A stretch of DNA of 64,000 nt from positions 434,001-498,000 of the forward strand of contig PGZF01000002.1 of the NCBI GenBank assembly GCA_002840125.1. The letters run 5' to 3'. The notes under the pieces were generated by a model. That model ran no database searches, was not told the origin of the DNA, and saw only the letters and a program-made list of their open reading frames with translations. Positions within the stretch are counted from its first letter, which is position 1. Each line of letters begins with the position of its first letter. This DNA is from Gammaproteobacteria bacterium HGW-Gammaproteobacteria-15. GTDB lineage: Bacteria > Pseudomonadota > Gammaproteobacteria > Enterobacterales > Alteromonadaceae. The translations under genes were made by a program, and so were the position numbers. Below are positions 28,138 to 37,401 of the stretch, piece after piece.

Positions 28138-30795
28138 GTGGCACAAGATGTACGCAGCCAAAAAGCCGATGCGCTACTTAAAAGCCTGCAACAGCAGCAG
28201 GGCGGGCAACTAAAGATATTTTTAGGTGCGGCGCCCGGCGTAGGTAAAACCTGCGCCATGTTAAATGCCGCCAAAGAGTGTATGCAGCAGAGCGTTAAGG
28301 TAACGGTGGGCCTGATTGAAACCCACGGCCGCGCTGATACCGAAGCCATGCTGCACGGCTTTAACATCTTGCCACGGCGTGAACTTAACTATCATGGCCA
28401 ACAGCTGAGCGAGTTTGATTTGGATGCCGCACTGGCTGCCAAGCCGGAACTTATTCTGGTAGACGAGCTGGCGCATACCAATGTGCCCGGTAGCCGGCAT
28501 AGGCGGCGCTATCAGGATATTGCTGAGCTGCTGTCTGCCGGTATTAATGTGTATACCACGCTGAACGTGCAACATATTGCCAGCCTGAACGATTTGGTGC
28601 TGCAAATTAGCGGCGTGCGGGTAAGTGAAACCGTGCCGGATCAGTTTATCGACCAGGCACAGCAACTGGTGTTTGTCGATTTAGCGCCGAACCATCTGCT
28701 GGATCGTCTGGCGCAGGGCAAAGTGTATCTGGCCGATTATGCGCAGCAGGCGGTGCAGCAGTTTTTCCAGTTAGAAACCCTGACGGCGCTGCGCGAAATG
28801 GCGATGAAGCTGGTAATGGGCCATGTCGATAGCCAGCTGAAAACCGAACAGGACGCCAAAGCGCGCAGCAGTGATTATCTGATTAAAGATAAGCTGCTGG
28901 TGTTAATATCCAACCGGCGCGACCATGAATACCTGATCCGCATTGGCCGGCGAATGGCCGAAAAACGCCAGACGCCCTGGCTAGCGGTGTGGGTTGATAC
29001 CGGCCAGTTACAATACCAAGCCGCGCAAAAACGGCTGCAATCGGCTTTTGCGCTGGCACGGGAGTTGGGCGCACAAACAGAAATTCTGCGCGGCCCGTCA
29101 ACGCTGCAAACCATACTGCCCTATCTGGCAGAGCACCGGATTAATACTGTACTGGTAGGCGCCGGCACCAAACGGCGCTTTCAACCCTGGCGTAAGCCGT
29201 TGTATCAGCACCTGATTAACAGTGGCTTACCGCTGGAAGTATCAGTGTGGCGTGCCGCTGAGCGTAGCAGTTTGCCTGACCCTGCACCGCAAGCGTCCAC
29301 TACCTTTGGCCAGAAGGCTGGCTATGTTTATGGCCTACTGTATACCGCTATCGCCAGCCTGGTGGTGCTGGGGTTAAGTGTCTGGCTGCAAAGCGGCAAC
29401 TTGGTACTGGTGTATGTGTTATCAGTAGTGGTATGCGGCCTGAAATACGGTGCGCGTCCGGCCATTTTTACCGCTGTATTATCGTTTTTAAGCTTTAACT
29501 TTTTCCTTACCGAGCCTTATTACACCTTTTTCGTGAATAAAAACGATGATATTGCCACCTTGCTGTTTATGCTGGTTATCGGTGTGGTGTGCGGCCCCGC
29601 CGCATCACGTATTCGCCGGCAGTTTTTGCTGTTAAAAGAAGCCAATCGCTACAGCGAATTACAGCGTGATTTTGCCCAGCAACTTACCGTTATTAATCAG
29701 CCGGATGAGCTGTGGGCTACGCTGGCGGCACAACTGAGCCAGGCATTACATTGCCCGGTGCACATAGTGGCAACAACCGAACAGCAACAGATTATACCGG
29801 CGTTAAAACAACCTTTGCAGGCGTTGGATCAGGCGATGCTCGACTGGTGTCAGCGCCATCAGCAGCGGGCCGGCCGCTTTAGTGAAACCCTGAATGCCAG
29901 TGACTGGACTGCCTTTGCGCTGACGGCACAGGACAAAACGGTAGCGGTGTTGCTGGTGCAATTTTCACCGGCGCAGCAGGTGCTGCGGCCGGACGATACC
30001 GACCTGTTGACCAGCTTAAGCCAGCAAGCCCTTAATGTGTGGCAGCGTATGCAGTTAAATACTGAACTGGAAAGCTCTAAACTGAAGGCCGAAATGGAAC
30101 AACTGCGCTCAGCGCTGCTATCGTCGGTATCGCATGATTTACGCTCGCCCTTATCGGCCATGATGGGCAGTGCCGAGAGCCTGCAAATGCTGGACAATCA
30201 GCTATCTGCTGAAGATCGCAAAGAGCTGCTGGATACCATAGTGCAGGAAAGCGGGCGGCTGGACAGGTATATTCAGAACCTGCTGGATATGACGCGGCTG
30301 GGCCATGGCACCTTAAAGCTGGAACGCGATTGGGTATCAGTAGCCGACATTATTGGCAGTGCTCGGCAAAGGTTAAAGCGTTTTTTCCCTGAGGTAGAAT
30401 TAACTTATCAGGCCGAGCCCGATATGCCGCTGCTGTATGTGCATGCGGCACTGCTGGAGCAGGGGATTTTTAATATTCTGGAAAATGCCGCCAAATACAG
30501 CCCGCCGGGTGAGCCGGTACTGGTGTTTGTCAGTCATAAAGCCAATATCTGCCGGATTGAAATTGAAGACAGTGGCTCAGGTATAGCTGAATCGCTGCGG
30601 GAAAAAGTGTTTGATATGTTTTATGTGGTCGCCGACGGTGACAGTAAGCGGCATAATACCGGCATGGGGCTGGCGATTTGCCGTGGTATGATTGGCGCAC
30701 ATGGTGGCACAGTAAAAGCCGATGCCGCCCGTGTGGGCAGCGGCTCGCGTTTTATTATTGACTTACCTTTACCTGAGGCTCAGGCCGGAGATTAA
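28138..30795 (+). CDS. kdpD: Sensor histidine kinase KdpD
   Basis: The 885-residue protein starts with GTG (AAGGA upstream) and has the KdpD N-terminal domain with Walker A GAAPGVGKT at 30-38 and VDELAHTNVPGSRHRRRYQD, a Usp-like domain (about 250-375), four membrane helices (about 395-500, including LSFNFFLTEPYYTFFV), a GAF-like region, and a kinase core with H-box SHDLRSPL (His666), N-box NILENAAKYSPPG and G-boxes DSGSGIAE and GMGLAICRGMI. It senses K+ limitation or turgor and phosphorylates KdpE. All domains appear intact. kdpE follows after 5 bases. Confidence 0.96.
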   Translation: MAQDVRSQKADALLKSLQQQQGGQLKIFLGAAPGVGKTCAMLNAAKECMQQSVKVTVGLIETHGRADTEAMLHGFNILPRRELNYHGQQLSEFDLDAALAAKPELILVDELAHTNVPGSRHRRRYQDIAELLSAGINVYTTLNVQHIASLNDLVLQISGVRVSETVPDQFIDQAQQLVFVDLAPNHLLDRLAQGKVYLADYAQQAVQQFFQLETLTALREMAMKLVMGHVDSQLKTEQDAKARSSDYLIKDKLLVLISNRRDHEYLIRIGRRMAEKRQTPWLAVWVDTGQLQYQAAQKRLQSAFALARELGAQTEILRGPSTLQTILPYLAEHRINTVLVGAGTKRRFQPWRKPLYQHLINSGLPLEVSVWRAAERSSLPDPAPQASTTFGQKAGYVYGLLYTAIASLVVLGLSVWLQSGNLVLVYVLSVVVCGLKYGARPAIFTAVLSFLSFNFFLTEPYYTFFVNKNDDIATLLFMLVIGVVCGPAASRIRRQFLLLKEANRYSELQRDFAQQLTVINQPDELWATLAAQLSQALHCPVHIVATTEQQQIIPALKQPLQALDQAMLDWCQRHQQRAGRFSETLNASDWTAFALTAQDKTVAVLLVQFSPAQQVLRPDDTDLLTSLSQQALNVWQRMQLNTELESSKLKAEMEQLRSALLSSVSHDLRSPLSAMMGSAESLQMLDNQLSAEDRKELLDTIVQESGRLDRYIQNLLDMTRLGHGTLKLERDWVSVADIIGSARQRLKRFFPEVELTYQAEPDMPLLYVHAALLEQGIFNILENAAKYSPPGEPVLVFVSHKANICRIEIEDSGSGIAESLREKVFDMFYVVADGDSKRHNTGMGLAICRGMIGAHGGTVKADAARVGSGSRFIIDLPLPEAQAGD

Positions 30796-30800
30796 CGCTA

Positions 30801-31478
30801 TTGTCGGCACATATTTTAGTCATTGATGATGAAAGCCAAATTCGCAAAATGCTGCGCATTGCGCTAAAAAGTGTCGGTTATCAGGTATCTGAGGCTGAAT
30901 CGGTGGCCACAGGCCTGGCCGCGACGGTGCGACAGCAGCCGGATTTAGTGGTGCTGGATCTCGGCCTGCCTGATGGCAATGGATTAGAGCTGTTGACTGA
31001 GCTGCGCAGCTTTTCTAAGGTGCCGGTGATTATATTATCGGTACGCAGTGGCGATGCCGATAAAGTCAAAGCGCTGGATATCGGCGCCCAGGACTTTGTC
31101 ACCAAGCCTTTTAGTGTGGAAGAATTGCTCGCCAGAATAAGAGCGCAGTTACGTGACCGGCTGCCCGATACCACGCCGGCGCTGCTGGATGATGGTTATC
31201 TTAAAATTGATCTGGCACGGCGCCTGGTGTGTTGCAACGGTGAGGTTATTGATTTAACACCAAAAGAATATGCGGTGCTGGCAAAACTGGCACGGCATCG
31301 GCAGTGCGTGATCACGCAAAAACAACTGCTGGAAGAAATCTGGGGCCCTAGTCATGGTCAGGACACGCACTATTTGCGCATTGTGGTCAGCCATATCCGC
31401 CAGAAAATAGGTGACGATCCTACTACACCACGCTACTTAATCACTGAAGCAGGCATTGGTTACCGGCTGATGCTTTGA
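30801..31478 (+). CDS. kdpE: Response regulator KdpE
   Basis: The 225-residue OmpR-family regulator has a receiver domain with phosphoacceptor Asp53 in VVLDLGLPDGNG, the switch lysine in VTKPFSVEE, and a winged helix with LTPKEYAVLAKLARH and ending GIGYRLML, as in E. coli KdpE. The start is TTG at 30801, five bases after kdpD; AGG-type Shine-Dalgarno GGCCGGAG lies upstream. It activates kdp transcription in the family, probably through the repeat at 22701-22717. Its stop is one base from the convergent regulator gene. Confidence 0.95.
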   Translation: MSAHILVIDDESQIRKMLRIALKSVGYQVSEAESVATGLAATVRQQPDLVVLDLGLPDGNGLELLTELRSFSKVPVIILSVRSGDADKVKALDIGAQDFVTKPFSVEELLARIRAQLRDRLPDTTPALLDDGYLKIDLARRLVCCNGEVIDLTPKEYAVLAKLARHRQCVITQKQLLEEIWGPSHGQDTHYLRIVVSHIRQKIGDDPTTPRYLITEAGIGYRLML

Positions 31479-31479
31479 T

Positions 31480-32154
31480 TCAGACCATTTTAAGCCGGTA
31501 ACCGACACCAGGCTCGGTTTTCAGGTATACCGGCGCAGCCGGGGTGTCTTCCAGTTTTTGCCGTAGCTGTGCCATATGTACCCGCACATATTCCGGCCGG
31601 TCGGTATAGGTTTTACCCCATACCTGAGTCAGGATCTGGTTGTGGGTCAGTACTTTGTCGGCATGGCGCATCAGCAAAAGCAAAATATCATATTCGGTTT
31701 TGGTCAAGTGTACTTCAGCACCGGCACGGCTAACCTGGCGTAGCACCGGGTCCAGCCTGATATTACCAAAGCTGAAGGCCTGCTGCTGTGGCGTATTGTG
31801 GCGTAAGTTCGCCCGAATGCGTGCCAGCAGCTCTGCCGCACTAAAGGGTTTGGTGACATAGTCGTTAGCGCCGTTATCCAGCGCCTGTACTTTGTCCTGC
31901 TCACGGTGGCGGGCTGAAATGACTATTACCGGCGTGTCGCACCAACTGCGTAATTGCGCCAGCCACAGCTGGCCGTCCATATCTGCCAGGCCTAAATCCA
32001 GCAAAATTAAATCTACCGGCTGTTGCACCAGATGCTGCAAAGCGGCGATGCCTTCACTAAAGCTATACACCTGATGCTGCTGGGTTTTAAGCAAGGTACT
32101 AAGAAAGCTTTGCATTGCCGGGTCGTCTTCCAGCACCAGTATCGTTTCAGCCAT
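31480..32154 (-). CDS. KdpE-like response regulator of the trkH operon
   Basis: The 224-residue OmpR-family regulator has Asp53 in LILLDLGLADMDG, VTKPFSAAE, and a winged helix with LTKTEYDILLLLMRHADKVLT and VRVHMAQLRQKLE, ending GVGYRLKMV. It is more like KdpE than like PhoB or OmpR, and is a clear paralogue of the KdpE encoded next door. I chose ATG 32154 (GGAG seven bases upstream); ATG 32166 is in frame. It overlaps the 3' end of the kinase gene by 8 bp, so kinase and regulator are cotranslated. Likely target: the trkH promoter repeat at 34805-34821. Confidence 0.88.
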   Translation of the reverse strand: MAETILVLEDDPAMQSFLSTLLKTQQHQVYSFSEGIAALQHLVQQPVDLILLDLGLADMDGQLWLAQLRSWCDTPVIVISARHREQDKVQALDNGANDYVTKPFSAAELLARIRANLRHNTPQQQAFSFGNIRLDPVLRQVSRAGAEVHLTKTEYDILLLLMRHADKVLTHNQILTQVWGKTYTDRPEYVRVHMAQLRQKLEDTPAAPVYLKTEPGVGYRLKMV

Positions 32155-33214
32155 GCTGTACTCCATTGTTACTGGTTAGCGGCCAGCGTAGCACAGCGGT
32201 AACCGTGGCTTGTTCGGTGTCGTGCTGCAAACTAAAGTCGCCGTTGTGTAAGTGCATTACCGCTTTGCAAATAGCGGTGCCAAGGCCGGTGCCACTGTCG
32301 CGCTGTACGTTGCGTTTAGGTGCTGCAGCATTGCTGACACTTAGCAAAAAATGGCCATTTTGCCGGGTAAAACCAATGCTAACCGGCGCCACTCCGTGTT
32401 TTACGGCGTTTTCCAGCATATTCGCCAGGGCGATTTCCAGCAAGCTGGCGTCGGCAAAACAATCGGCTGAGCTAAGTTGCACATCAAACGGCTGCGTGGC
32501 CAGTAAGGCGGCCCGCCTGGCAATGGCGGCTGATATTACATCAGTAACGGCAACTAGCTCTACCTGCATAGTGCTTTGCGGTTGCTGCACCCGGCTGAGC
32601 TCCATGACTTTGTCAAAGTGCTCGCTAAGCAGGCTGCTCTGGCGGTAAATATTGCCGGCCTGCTCATGTACTTCTGCTTCGCTAAGCTTAAGTTCTTTAT
32701 CTGCCAGCATGCTGGAGGCGCCCATAATGGTGGCCAGCGGTGTGCGTAAATCATGCGAGATAGAGCGCAGCATCATGGCGCGGCTGTGTTCAAGTTCTGC
32801 CTGCATCCGGGCCTGGCGTGTTTTACCGGCCAGCAGCTGGCGCTGGCGCATATGTTTTTTTGCCCGTGCCAGTTCCACGCGCAAACGGCCGGATAACCTG
32901 CCAATAAAAATGCCCAGCAGTAGCATCACAATAAAGGTGATCAAATAGTCAACCTGGTGCACATATAAGGTGTAGTAGGGGGCTACAAAAAGAAAGTCCA
33001 GCAGCAGCACGCTGTTAATGGTGGTAATAATGGCCCAGCGCTGCCCGGCCTGCTGCGCTACCCAGGTTACCCACAGCAGTTGCAGCATAGCCACATCTGT
33101 GGTGGTGAGTAATGCTCTGGCAGGTAGCAATGCCAGCGCAATAAGCAGCGGAACAACAAGCGCCAGCAGTAATAGCTGCCACATGGCATAATGCCCGCTT
33201 TGCATTAATTTCAT
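32147..33214 (-). CDS. Short KdpD-like sensor histidine kinase (no KdpD/Usp N-terminus)
   Basis: The 355-residue kinase has four hydrophobic segments (about 11-106) including LLDFLFVAPYYTLYV, which mirrors the KdpD membrane region NFFLTEPYYTFFV. A short linker and a kinase core follow: H-box SISHDLRTPL with His154, N-box NMLENAVKHG and G-box DSGTGLGTAI. It lacks the about 390-residue ATP-binding KdpD and Usp domains and the GAF-like region of full KdpD, so it probably senses only through its membrane segments. Start is uncertain: ATG 33214 is used, while TTG 33226 is in frame. It follows trkH after 13 bases and overlaps the regulator gene. Confidence 0.85.
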   Translation of the reverse strand: MKLMQSGHYAMWQLLLLALVVPLLIALALLPARALLTTTDVAMLQLLWVTWVAQQAGQRWAIITTINSVLLLDFLFVAPYYTLYVHQVDYLITFIVMLLLGIFIGRLSGRLRVELARAKKHMRQRQLLAGKTRQARMQAELEHSRAMMLRSISHDLRTPLATIMGASSMLADKELKLSEAEVHEQAGNIYRQSSLLSEHFDKVMELSRVQQPQSTMQVELVAVTDVISAAIARRAALLATQPFDVQLSSADCFADASLLEIALANMLENAVKHGVAPVSIGFTRQNGHFLLSVSNAAAPKRNVQRDSGTGLGTAICKAVMHLHNGDFSLQHDTEQATVTAVLRWPLTSNNGVQHG

Positions 33215-33227
33215 TGGTGGTATCAAC

Positions 33228-34712
33228 TCAGTAGCGCCAGTACATAGGCGTAAATAACAGTAGCATAGTTAAAATTTCCAGCCGCCCCAGTAGCATACCC
33301 AGGGTTAAACTCCATTTTGCACCATCCGGCAAAGAGGCAAAATTACCGGCCGGGCCGATAATATCACCCAAACCGGGACCAACATTACTAACAGCGGTTG
33401 CTGCACCGGTAAGCGCGGTAACAAAATCCAGATTAAACATCGACAGCACCAATGCCAGTATGGCTATGGTAGCAAAATAAACAAAGGCAAACGCCAGTAC
33501 TGCACCAAGCAATGCGTCGTCTACTTTTTTGCTGCCATATTTTTGCGTCCAGATAGCATTGGGGTGGATCAGCAAATTTAATTGTTTCAACAATAAATAA
33601 CCGGCCAGCTGGGTACGGAAAATCTTTAAACCGCCTGAGGTTGAACCAGAGCAGCCGCCACTAAAGGTCAGGTAGAAAAACAATACTATTGCCATACTGC
33701 CCCAGGCGGAGTAATCCTCTGAGGCATAACCGCAAGTGGTGATCACCGACACCACGTTAAACAGGGTGTGTGTCAGGGCATCCTGCCAGGGTCTGTCGTG
33801 ATGCTGTATCTGATATAAGGTTAGCATCAGTGTAACGGCCAGTACTACCGCCAGAAATGCCTTTACCTGTGGATCGCGCAGTAAAGCCCATTTATCACCT
33901 TTGGCCATACCAACAAACAACACAAAGGGCAGCGCTGCCATTGCCATCCATAAACTGGCCAGCCATAGCAGCCAGGGCTTGTCATTAAAGTAGCCAAACG
34001 AGGCATCATAATTAGCAAAACCACCGGTGGCGGCCGATGTCATGGCGTGGGTAATAGCATCAAACCACGACATACCGCCAATAGCGTAGCTAAGTGCTGC
34101 TGCCACGCTGATGCTTAAATACACCAGCAGAATATAAGCCGACAAACTGCTGCTGCGCGGCAGGATTTTTTCAGAAATGTCGGAGCTTTCGGTTTTAAAC
34201 AGCTTCATACCGCCAATTTTCAGGGCCGGTAAAATGGCAATCGCCATCACGATAATACCGATGCCGCCAATCCATTGCAGTAGCGCGCGCCAGAATAATA
34301 CGCCTTTTGGCATGGTATCCAGGCTACTCAATACGGTAGAACCGGTAGTGGTAATGGCCGATACCGTTTCAAACCAGGCATCGGTAATACTCAGGCCGGG
34401 AATACTCAGGTACAGCGGCAACGCCGAAAACACGCAAATCGTCAGCCAGCAAAGCGTGGTGAGTAAAAACAAATACCGTTTTTTTAGCTGCACCATGCCG
34501 CCAGAGCGCACAACCAGCATGCTACCGGCACCGGAGGTAATGCAGGCCGATAATAAGAAACTCCAGAACGCTTTGTCGGCCAGGCTAAAGCTGACAACAG
34601 TGGTGAGCAGTTGTGCGCCGCTCAGGCTAAGCAGTAAATAGCCAATAACCCGGTAGAAGAAATGCCGGTTGCCGCTATCGGCACCGTTAAAAGAGTAGGA
34701 GTAGGTCGACAT
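33228..34712 (-). CDS. trkH: TrkH-family K+ uptake protein
   Basis: The 494-residue membrane protein has the four pore segments of TrkH: SAITTTGSTVLSS, TSAATGGFANYD, SVITTCGYASED and AATAVSNVGPGLG, with flanking helices. It also has the conserved FLYLTFSGGCSGSTSGGLKIFR-like region (FSGGCSGSTSGG). TrkH moves K+ across the inner membrane and normally needs the cytosolic NAD-binding TrkA, which is not in the window. It is the first gene of an operon with the KdpD-like kinase and KdpE-like regulator, an uncommon linkage. A possible operator lies 93-109 bp upstream. Confidence 0.93.
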   Translation of the reverse strand: MSTYSYSFNGADSGNRHFFYRVIGYLLLSLSGAQLLTTVVSFSLADKAFWSFLLSACITSGAGSMLVVRSGGMVQLKKRYLFLLTTLCWLTICVFSALPLYLSIPGLSITDAWFETVSAITTTGSTVLSSLDTMPKGVLFWRALLQWIGGIGIIVMAIAILPALKIGGMKLFKTESSDISEKILPRSSSLSAYILLVYLSISVAAALSYAIGGMSWFDAITHAMTSAATGGFANYDASFGYFNDKPWLLWLASLWMAMAALPFVLFVGMAKGDKWALLRDPQVKAFLAVVLAVTLMLTLYQIQHHDRPWQDALTHTLFNVVSVITTCGYASEDYSAWGSMAIVLFFYLTFSGGCSGSTSGGLKIFRTQLAGYLLLKQLNLLIHPNAIWTQKYGSKKVDDALLGAVLAFAFVYFATIAILALVLSMFNLDFVTALTGAATAVSNVGPGLGDIIGPAGNFASLPDGAKWSLTLGMLLGRLEILTMLLLFTPMYWRY

Positions 34713-34804
34713 AAGGCACTGCAGTCAGGCCAGTTGGGTAGCTAAAGCCTAACGATTTTGGGTATGCGATGCTGTAAAGCTTTTCTAAAGATTTAGTGTC
34801 TGGA

Positions 34805-34821
34805 TATAAAGATTTTATAAA
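34805..34821 (-). promoter_or_regulatory. Candidate KdpE-type operator upstream of trkH
   Basis: Read on the minus strand, TTTATA-AAATC-TTTATA is a perfect direct repeat of six bases with 11-bp periodicity, followed by TCC. Its spacer is identical to that of the site at 22701-22717 upstream of kdpF. It fits the TTTATA repeats known for E. coli KdpE. Confidence 0.55.
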
Positions 34822-34923
34822 GGTTGTTTTTTATCAGCCAGTTAAGTTATAGCCAGACTATGCTCTGGGCCACGGCTTGCAGCTCTGTTATGCTGCGCAG
34901 CATATTTTGTCAGAAGGTTAATT

Positions 34924-35385
34924 ATGTACCACATCCGCCCTTATCAACCCGGCGAAGAGCCGCTGCTGCGCGAGTTGTTTTATAACACTGTGCATAATGT
35001 TAATCAGCGTGATTACAACGCAGAGCAGCGTGAAGCCTGGGCGCCACAGCGTTATGACGCCAATGTTTGGGCTGCGCGTATTATGCAAAGTGAGCCTTTT
35101 GTGGCACTGCACAACGAAGAAATTGTTGGCTTTGCTGATGTGCAAAGTGATGGCTATATCGACTTTTTCTTTTGCCATCAGGCATATCAGGGCAAGGGCG
35201 TGGGTAAAGCTCTCATGAAGCACTTGCTAAAAACCGGTAAACGCTATGGCGTAAAACGCTTTTACGCGGATGTCAGCATTACCGCTAAGCCATTTTTTCA
35301 GCATTACGGCTTTGAAGTGATGCGTCAGCAGCAAAAAGAAGTGCGCGGTGTGGTGCTAACGAATTTTTTAATGGAAAAGCGATAG
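34924..35385 (+). CDS. GNAT family N-acetyltransferase
   Basis: The 153-residue protein has the acetyl-CoA binding signature FFFCHQAYQGKGVGKALMKHLL (motif A, with QGKGVGKAL) and a C-terminal FFQHYGFEVMRQ typical of GNAT enzymes. The substrate is unknown; the general look resembles YafP-type members. AGAAGG is 9 bases before ATG. It is monocistronic, divergent from trkH. Confidence 0.85.
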   Translation: MYHIRPYQPGEEPLLRELFYNTVHNVNQRDYNAEQREAWAPQRYDANVWAARIMQSEPFVALHNEEIVGFADVQSDGYIDFFFCHQAYQGKGVGKALMKHLLKTGKRYGVKRFYADVSITAKPFFQHYGFEVMRQQQKEVRGVVLTNFLMEKR

Positions 35386-35494
35386 GGACAAATTTGTTTC
35401 TTGTTAGCACTGTGCATGTTGTAATTAAGAACGTTATACCAACTCCGACTAACAGCAATTTAGTATTAAAACTGAAAAGGATCTTTAGAACAGA

Positions 35495-37318
35495 ATGAAA
35501 CAGATAGCCTGTATTGGTTTTTTACTCTTTTCTGTTGTGGCATTGGCGATTGATGAAAGCATCGTTGCGGACCCTTGCCTTACACCCACCGCATGTATTG
35601 CCAAGATTGACAGTGTTATTGATAAACAACGTGGCCCGGGGCAATACCCCTCTGCGGCAGAGCAAGCGATCATTAAGAAATTACTGGCATTTGGTGATGA
35701 CGCTATGCCGACTATCATGCAGCTTCTGGATGACAATGACGAGCTGATTGCCCGGGTTGGCGCTGTAGCACTTCGCGAAGCTGAGCACATTGATAAAAAA
35801 TACTTACCGCAAATTGTACGTGGTCTTGACCGGGATGTGTCCTGGCTGGCGCCTGCGTTAGCTAAGGTGGGTACGGCAGAGGCGGCAGAAATTGCAGTGA
35901 AAGCATTTCTGGCGTCAAGAACATCGCCTGGCAATCAGGAAGCCTATGCGGTCAGGTTGTTTGGTAGTAAAGCGTTGCCAGCCATTTTGAAAGCAGTCAG
36001 ATGTCAGTATGGTTGTAATCACAAAACCTACTATTTACTAGGCTATGTATTAGGTGAAATGGGAGACAGCCGGGCTGCGTATGCTCATGCACTAATCGAT
36101 ATAGCTGAGGACAGATCATCTTCTGATGATATCCGTCTTGGAGCGCTGTCTATAATTGGTGATTTGGGTAAACCTGCATCTATTATTGACAGCCGACTAA
36201 TAGCATTAAAAGAGCAGCAGCCACAATTTACCACTGCAATAAATAAGGCCTTAGTAGGTATAAAATCTCAGTTTGCGGTAAAGGTTCTCGTCGAGTTATT
36301 AGCTGAAACTGACGACATCTATTTGCTGCGGGATATCGCTGCGTTTGGCCCAATCGCAGTTGATGCTGGTGTTGCGGTGACGAATTTGCTTACCAGCAAG
36401 AATTCAGAAGCGAAAATTCTGGTGGTGCGCACCTTAGGATATATTGGCTACAGCCCGTCGATCCCTTATTTAATTCCCTTACTGAATGAGCCTAACGACG
36501 TTGTGCTGAACCTGGTGACAGCAGAAGCGCTTGGTAGGTTGAATGCTAAGTCTGCATTGACCGAGTTAACCATCGCGGCAGACAGTCACTGGTATCCGCC
36601 GGTCCGGGATCAGGCACGCAAAGCGGTGAAACTGATTAAAACGGGCCAACGCTACGAAAATAAAACTGATGAAAATAACTTTGGCTATGAGTATTTCAAT
36701 TTTCAGAATTTTCAGCTTAAAGCCTGTGAAAAGATAACGTTAAAAACTATATCTGAACGGTCCGAGCAGAAGCTATATAAATCAAAAAGCAGTGAGAAGT
36801 TGCAAAGTCTGACCTATAACACTGTTATTCTGGGTTATGGGGCTGATGATGAAGACGCGCAAAAGGCAGTAGATCCTGACGCAATTATTGAGGTTAATGC
36901 CAACAATATCAGAGAGATCCGCCATAATATCGAGCAAGTTCCTGACCTTGCCTTGCGGGTGAAGAACGGCTGGCTCGCGGGAAGCAACCGTGGTGAGTGG
37001 GGTGGCGAGCTTGTTTATATTGCTGATAACGGCGCGTCGACGATAATTCTTGATGAAAATATTGAGGATATTTATAAGCTTGGCGACCGCTATGTCGCGG
37101 TAACAGGTCTTTCCCATTTAGGCTCTAATAATGGCATGATTTATCATTTAACTCATCACGACACCGGCCAATGGCGAGCAGAAAAATGGTTGAAATTACC
37201 GGGGGCACCACATTCATCCTGGTTTGTTGAAACTGGCGAATTATTAATAAACACATCAGGTGGAGGCAGTCTTTTGCTGTCAAAACATGGATTGTTGCGT
37301 ATGGCCACATGCGGTTAG
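35495..37318 (+). CDS. Exported HEAT-repeat protein, unknown function
   Basis: The 607-residue protein starts with a signal peptide (MKQIACIGFLLFSVVALA). Residues about 60-390 contain repeated helical pairs with patterns such as IARVGAVALREAEHID, VVRTLGYIGYSPSIPYLIPLL and VTAEALGRLNAKSALTEL, characteristic of HEAT/PBS-lyase repeats. The C-terminal 220 residues are beta-rich and lack repeats. It probably acts as a protein-binding scaffold in the periplasm or cell surface. Its base composition looks more AT-rich, with more rare codons, than its neighbours, suggesting an acquired gene. No catalytic motif is evident. Confidence 0.75.
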   Translation: MKQIACIGFLLFSVVALAIDESIVADPCLTPTACIAKIDSVIDKQRGPGQYPSAAEQAIIKKLLAFGDDAMPTIMQLLDDNDELIARVGAVALREAEHIDKKYLPQIVRGLDRDVSWLAPALAKVGTAEAAEIAVKAFLASRTSPGNQEAYAVRLFGSKALPAILKAVRCQYGCNHKTYYLLGYVLGEMGDSRAAYAHALIDIAEDRSSSDDIRLGALSIIGDLGKPASIIDSRLIALKEQQPQFTTAINKALVGIKSQFAVKVLVELLAETDDIYLLRDIAAFGPIAVDAGVAVTNLLTSKNSEAKILVVRTLGYIGYSPSIPYLIPLLNEPNDVVLNLVTAEALGRLNAKSALTELTIAADSHWYPPVRDQARKAVKLIKTGQRYENKTDENNFGYEYFNFQNFQLKACEKITLKTISERSEQKLYKSKSSEKLQSLTYNTVILGYGADDEDAQKAVDPDAIIEVNANNIREIRHNIEQVPDLALRVKNGWLAGSNRGEWGGELVYIADNGASTIILDENIEDIYKLGDRYVAVTGLSHLGSNNGMIYHLTHHDTGQWRAEKWLKLPGAPHSSWFVETGELLINTSGGGSLLLSKHGLLRMATCG

Positions 37319-37343
37319 CAGTGGCCGAGCGGGTGGATATATT

Positions 37344-37370
37344 GCAGCAGTCTGTTGCTGCTTGTCTTGG
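37344..37370 (+). terminator. Possible weak terminator after HEAT-repeat gene
   Basis: GCAGCA and TGCTGC form a 6-bp stem around TCTGT-like loop bases and are followed by TTGTCTT. The T-run is interrupted, so the call is weak. Confidence 0.3.
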
Positions 37371-37401
37371 TGTTTAATGTTTAAGCAGAGGTAAGTAGCT
37401 A

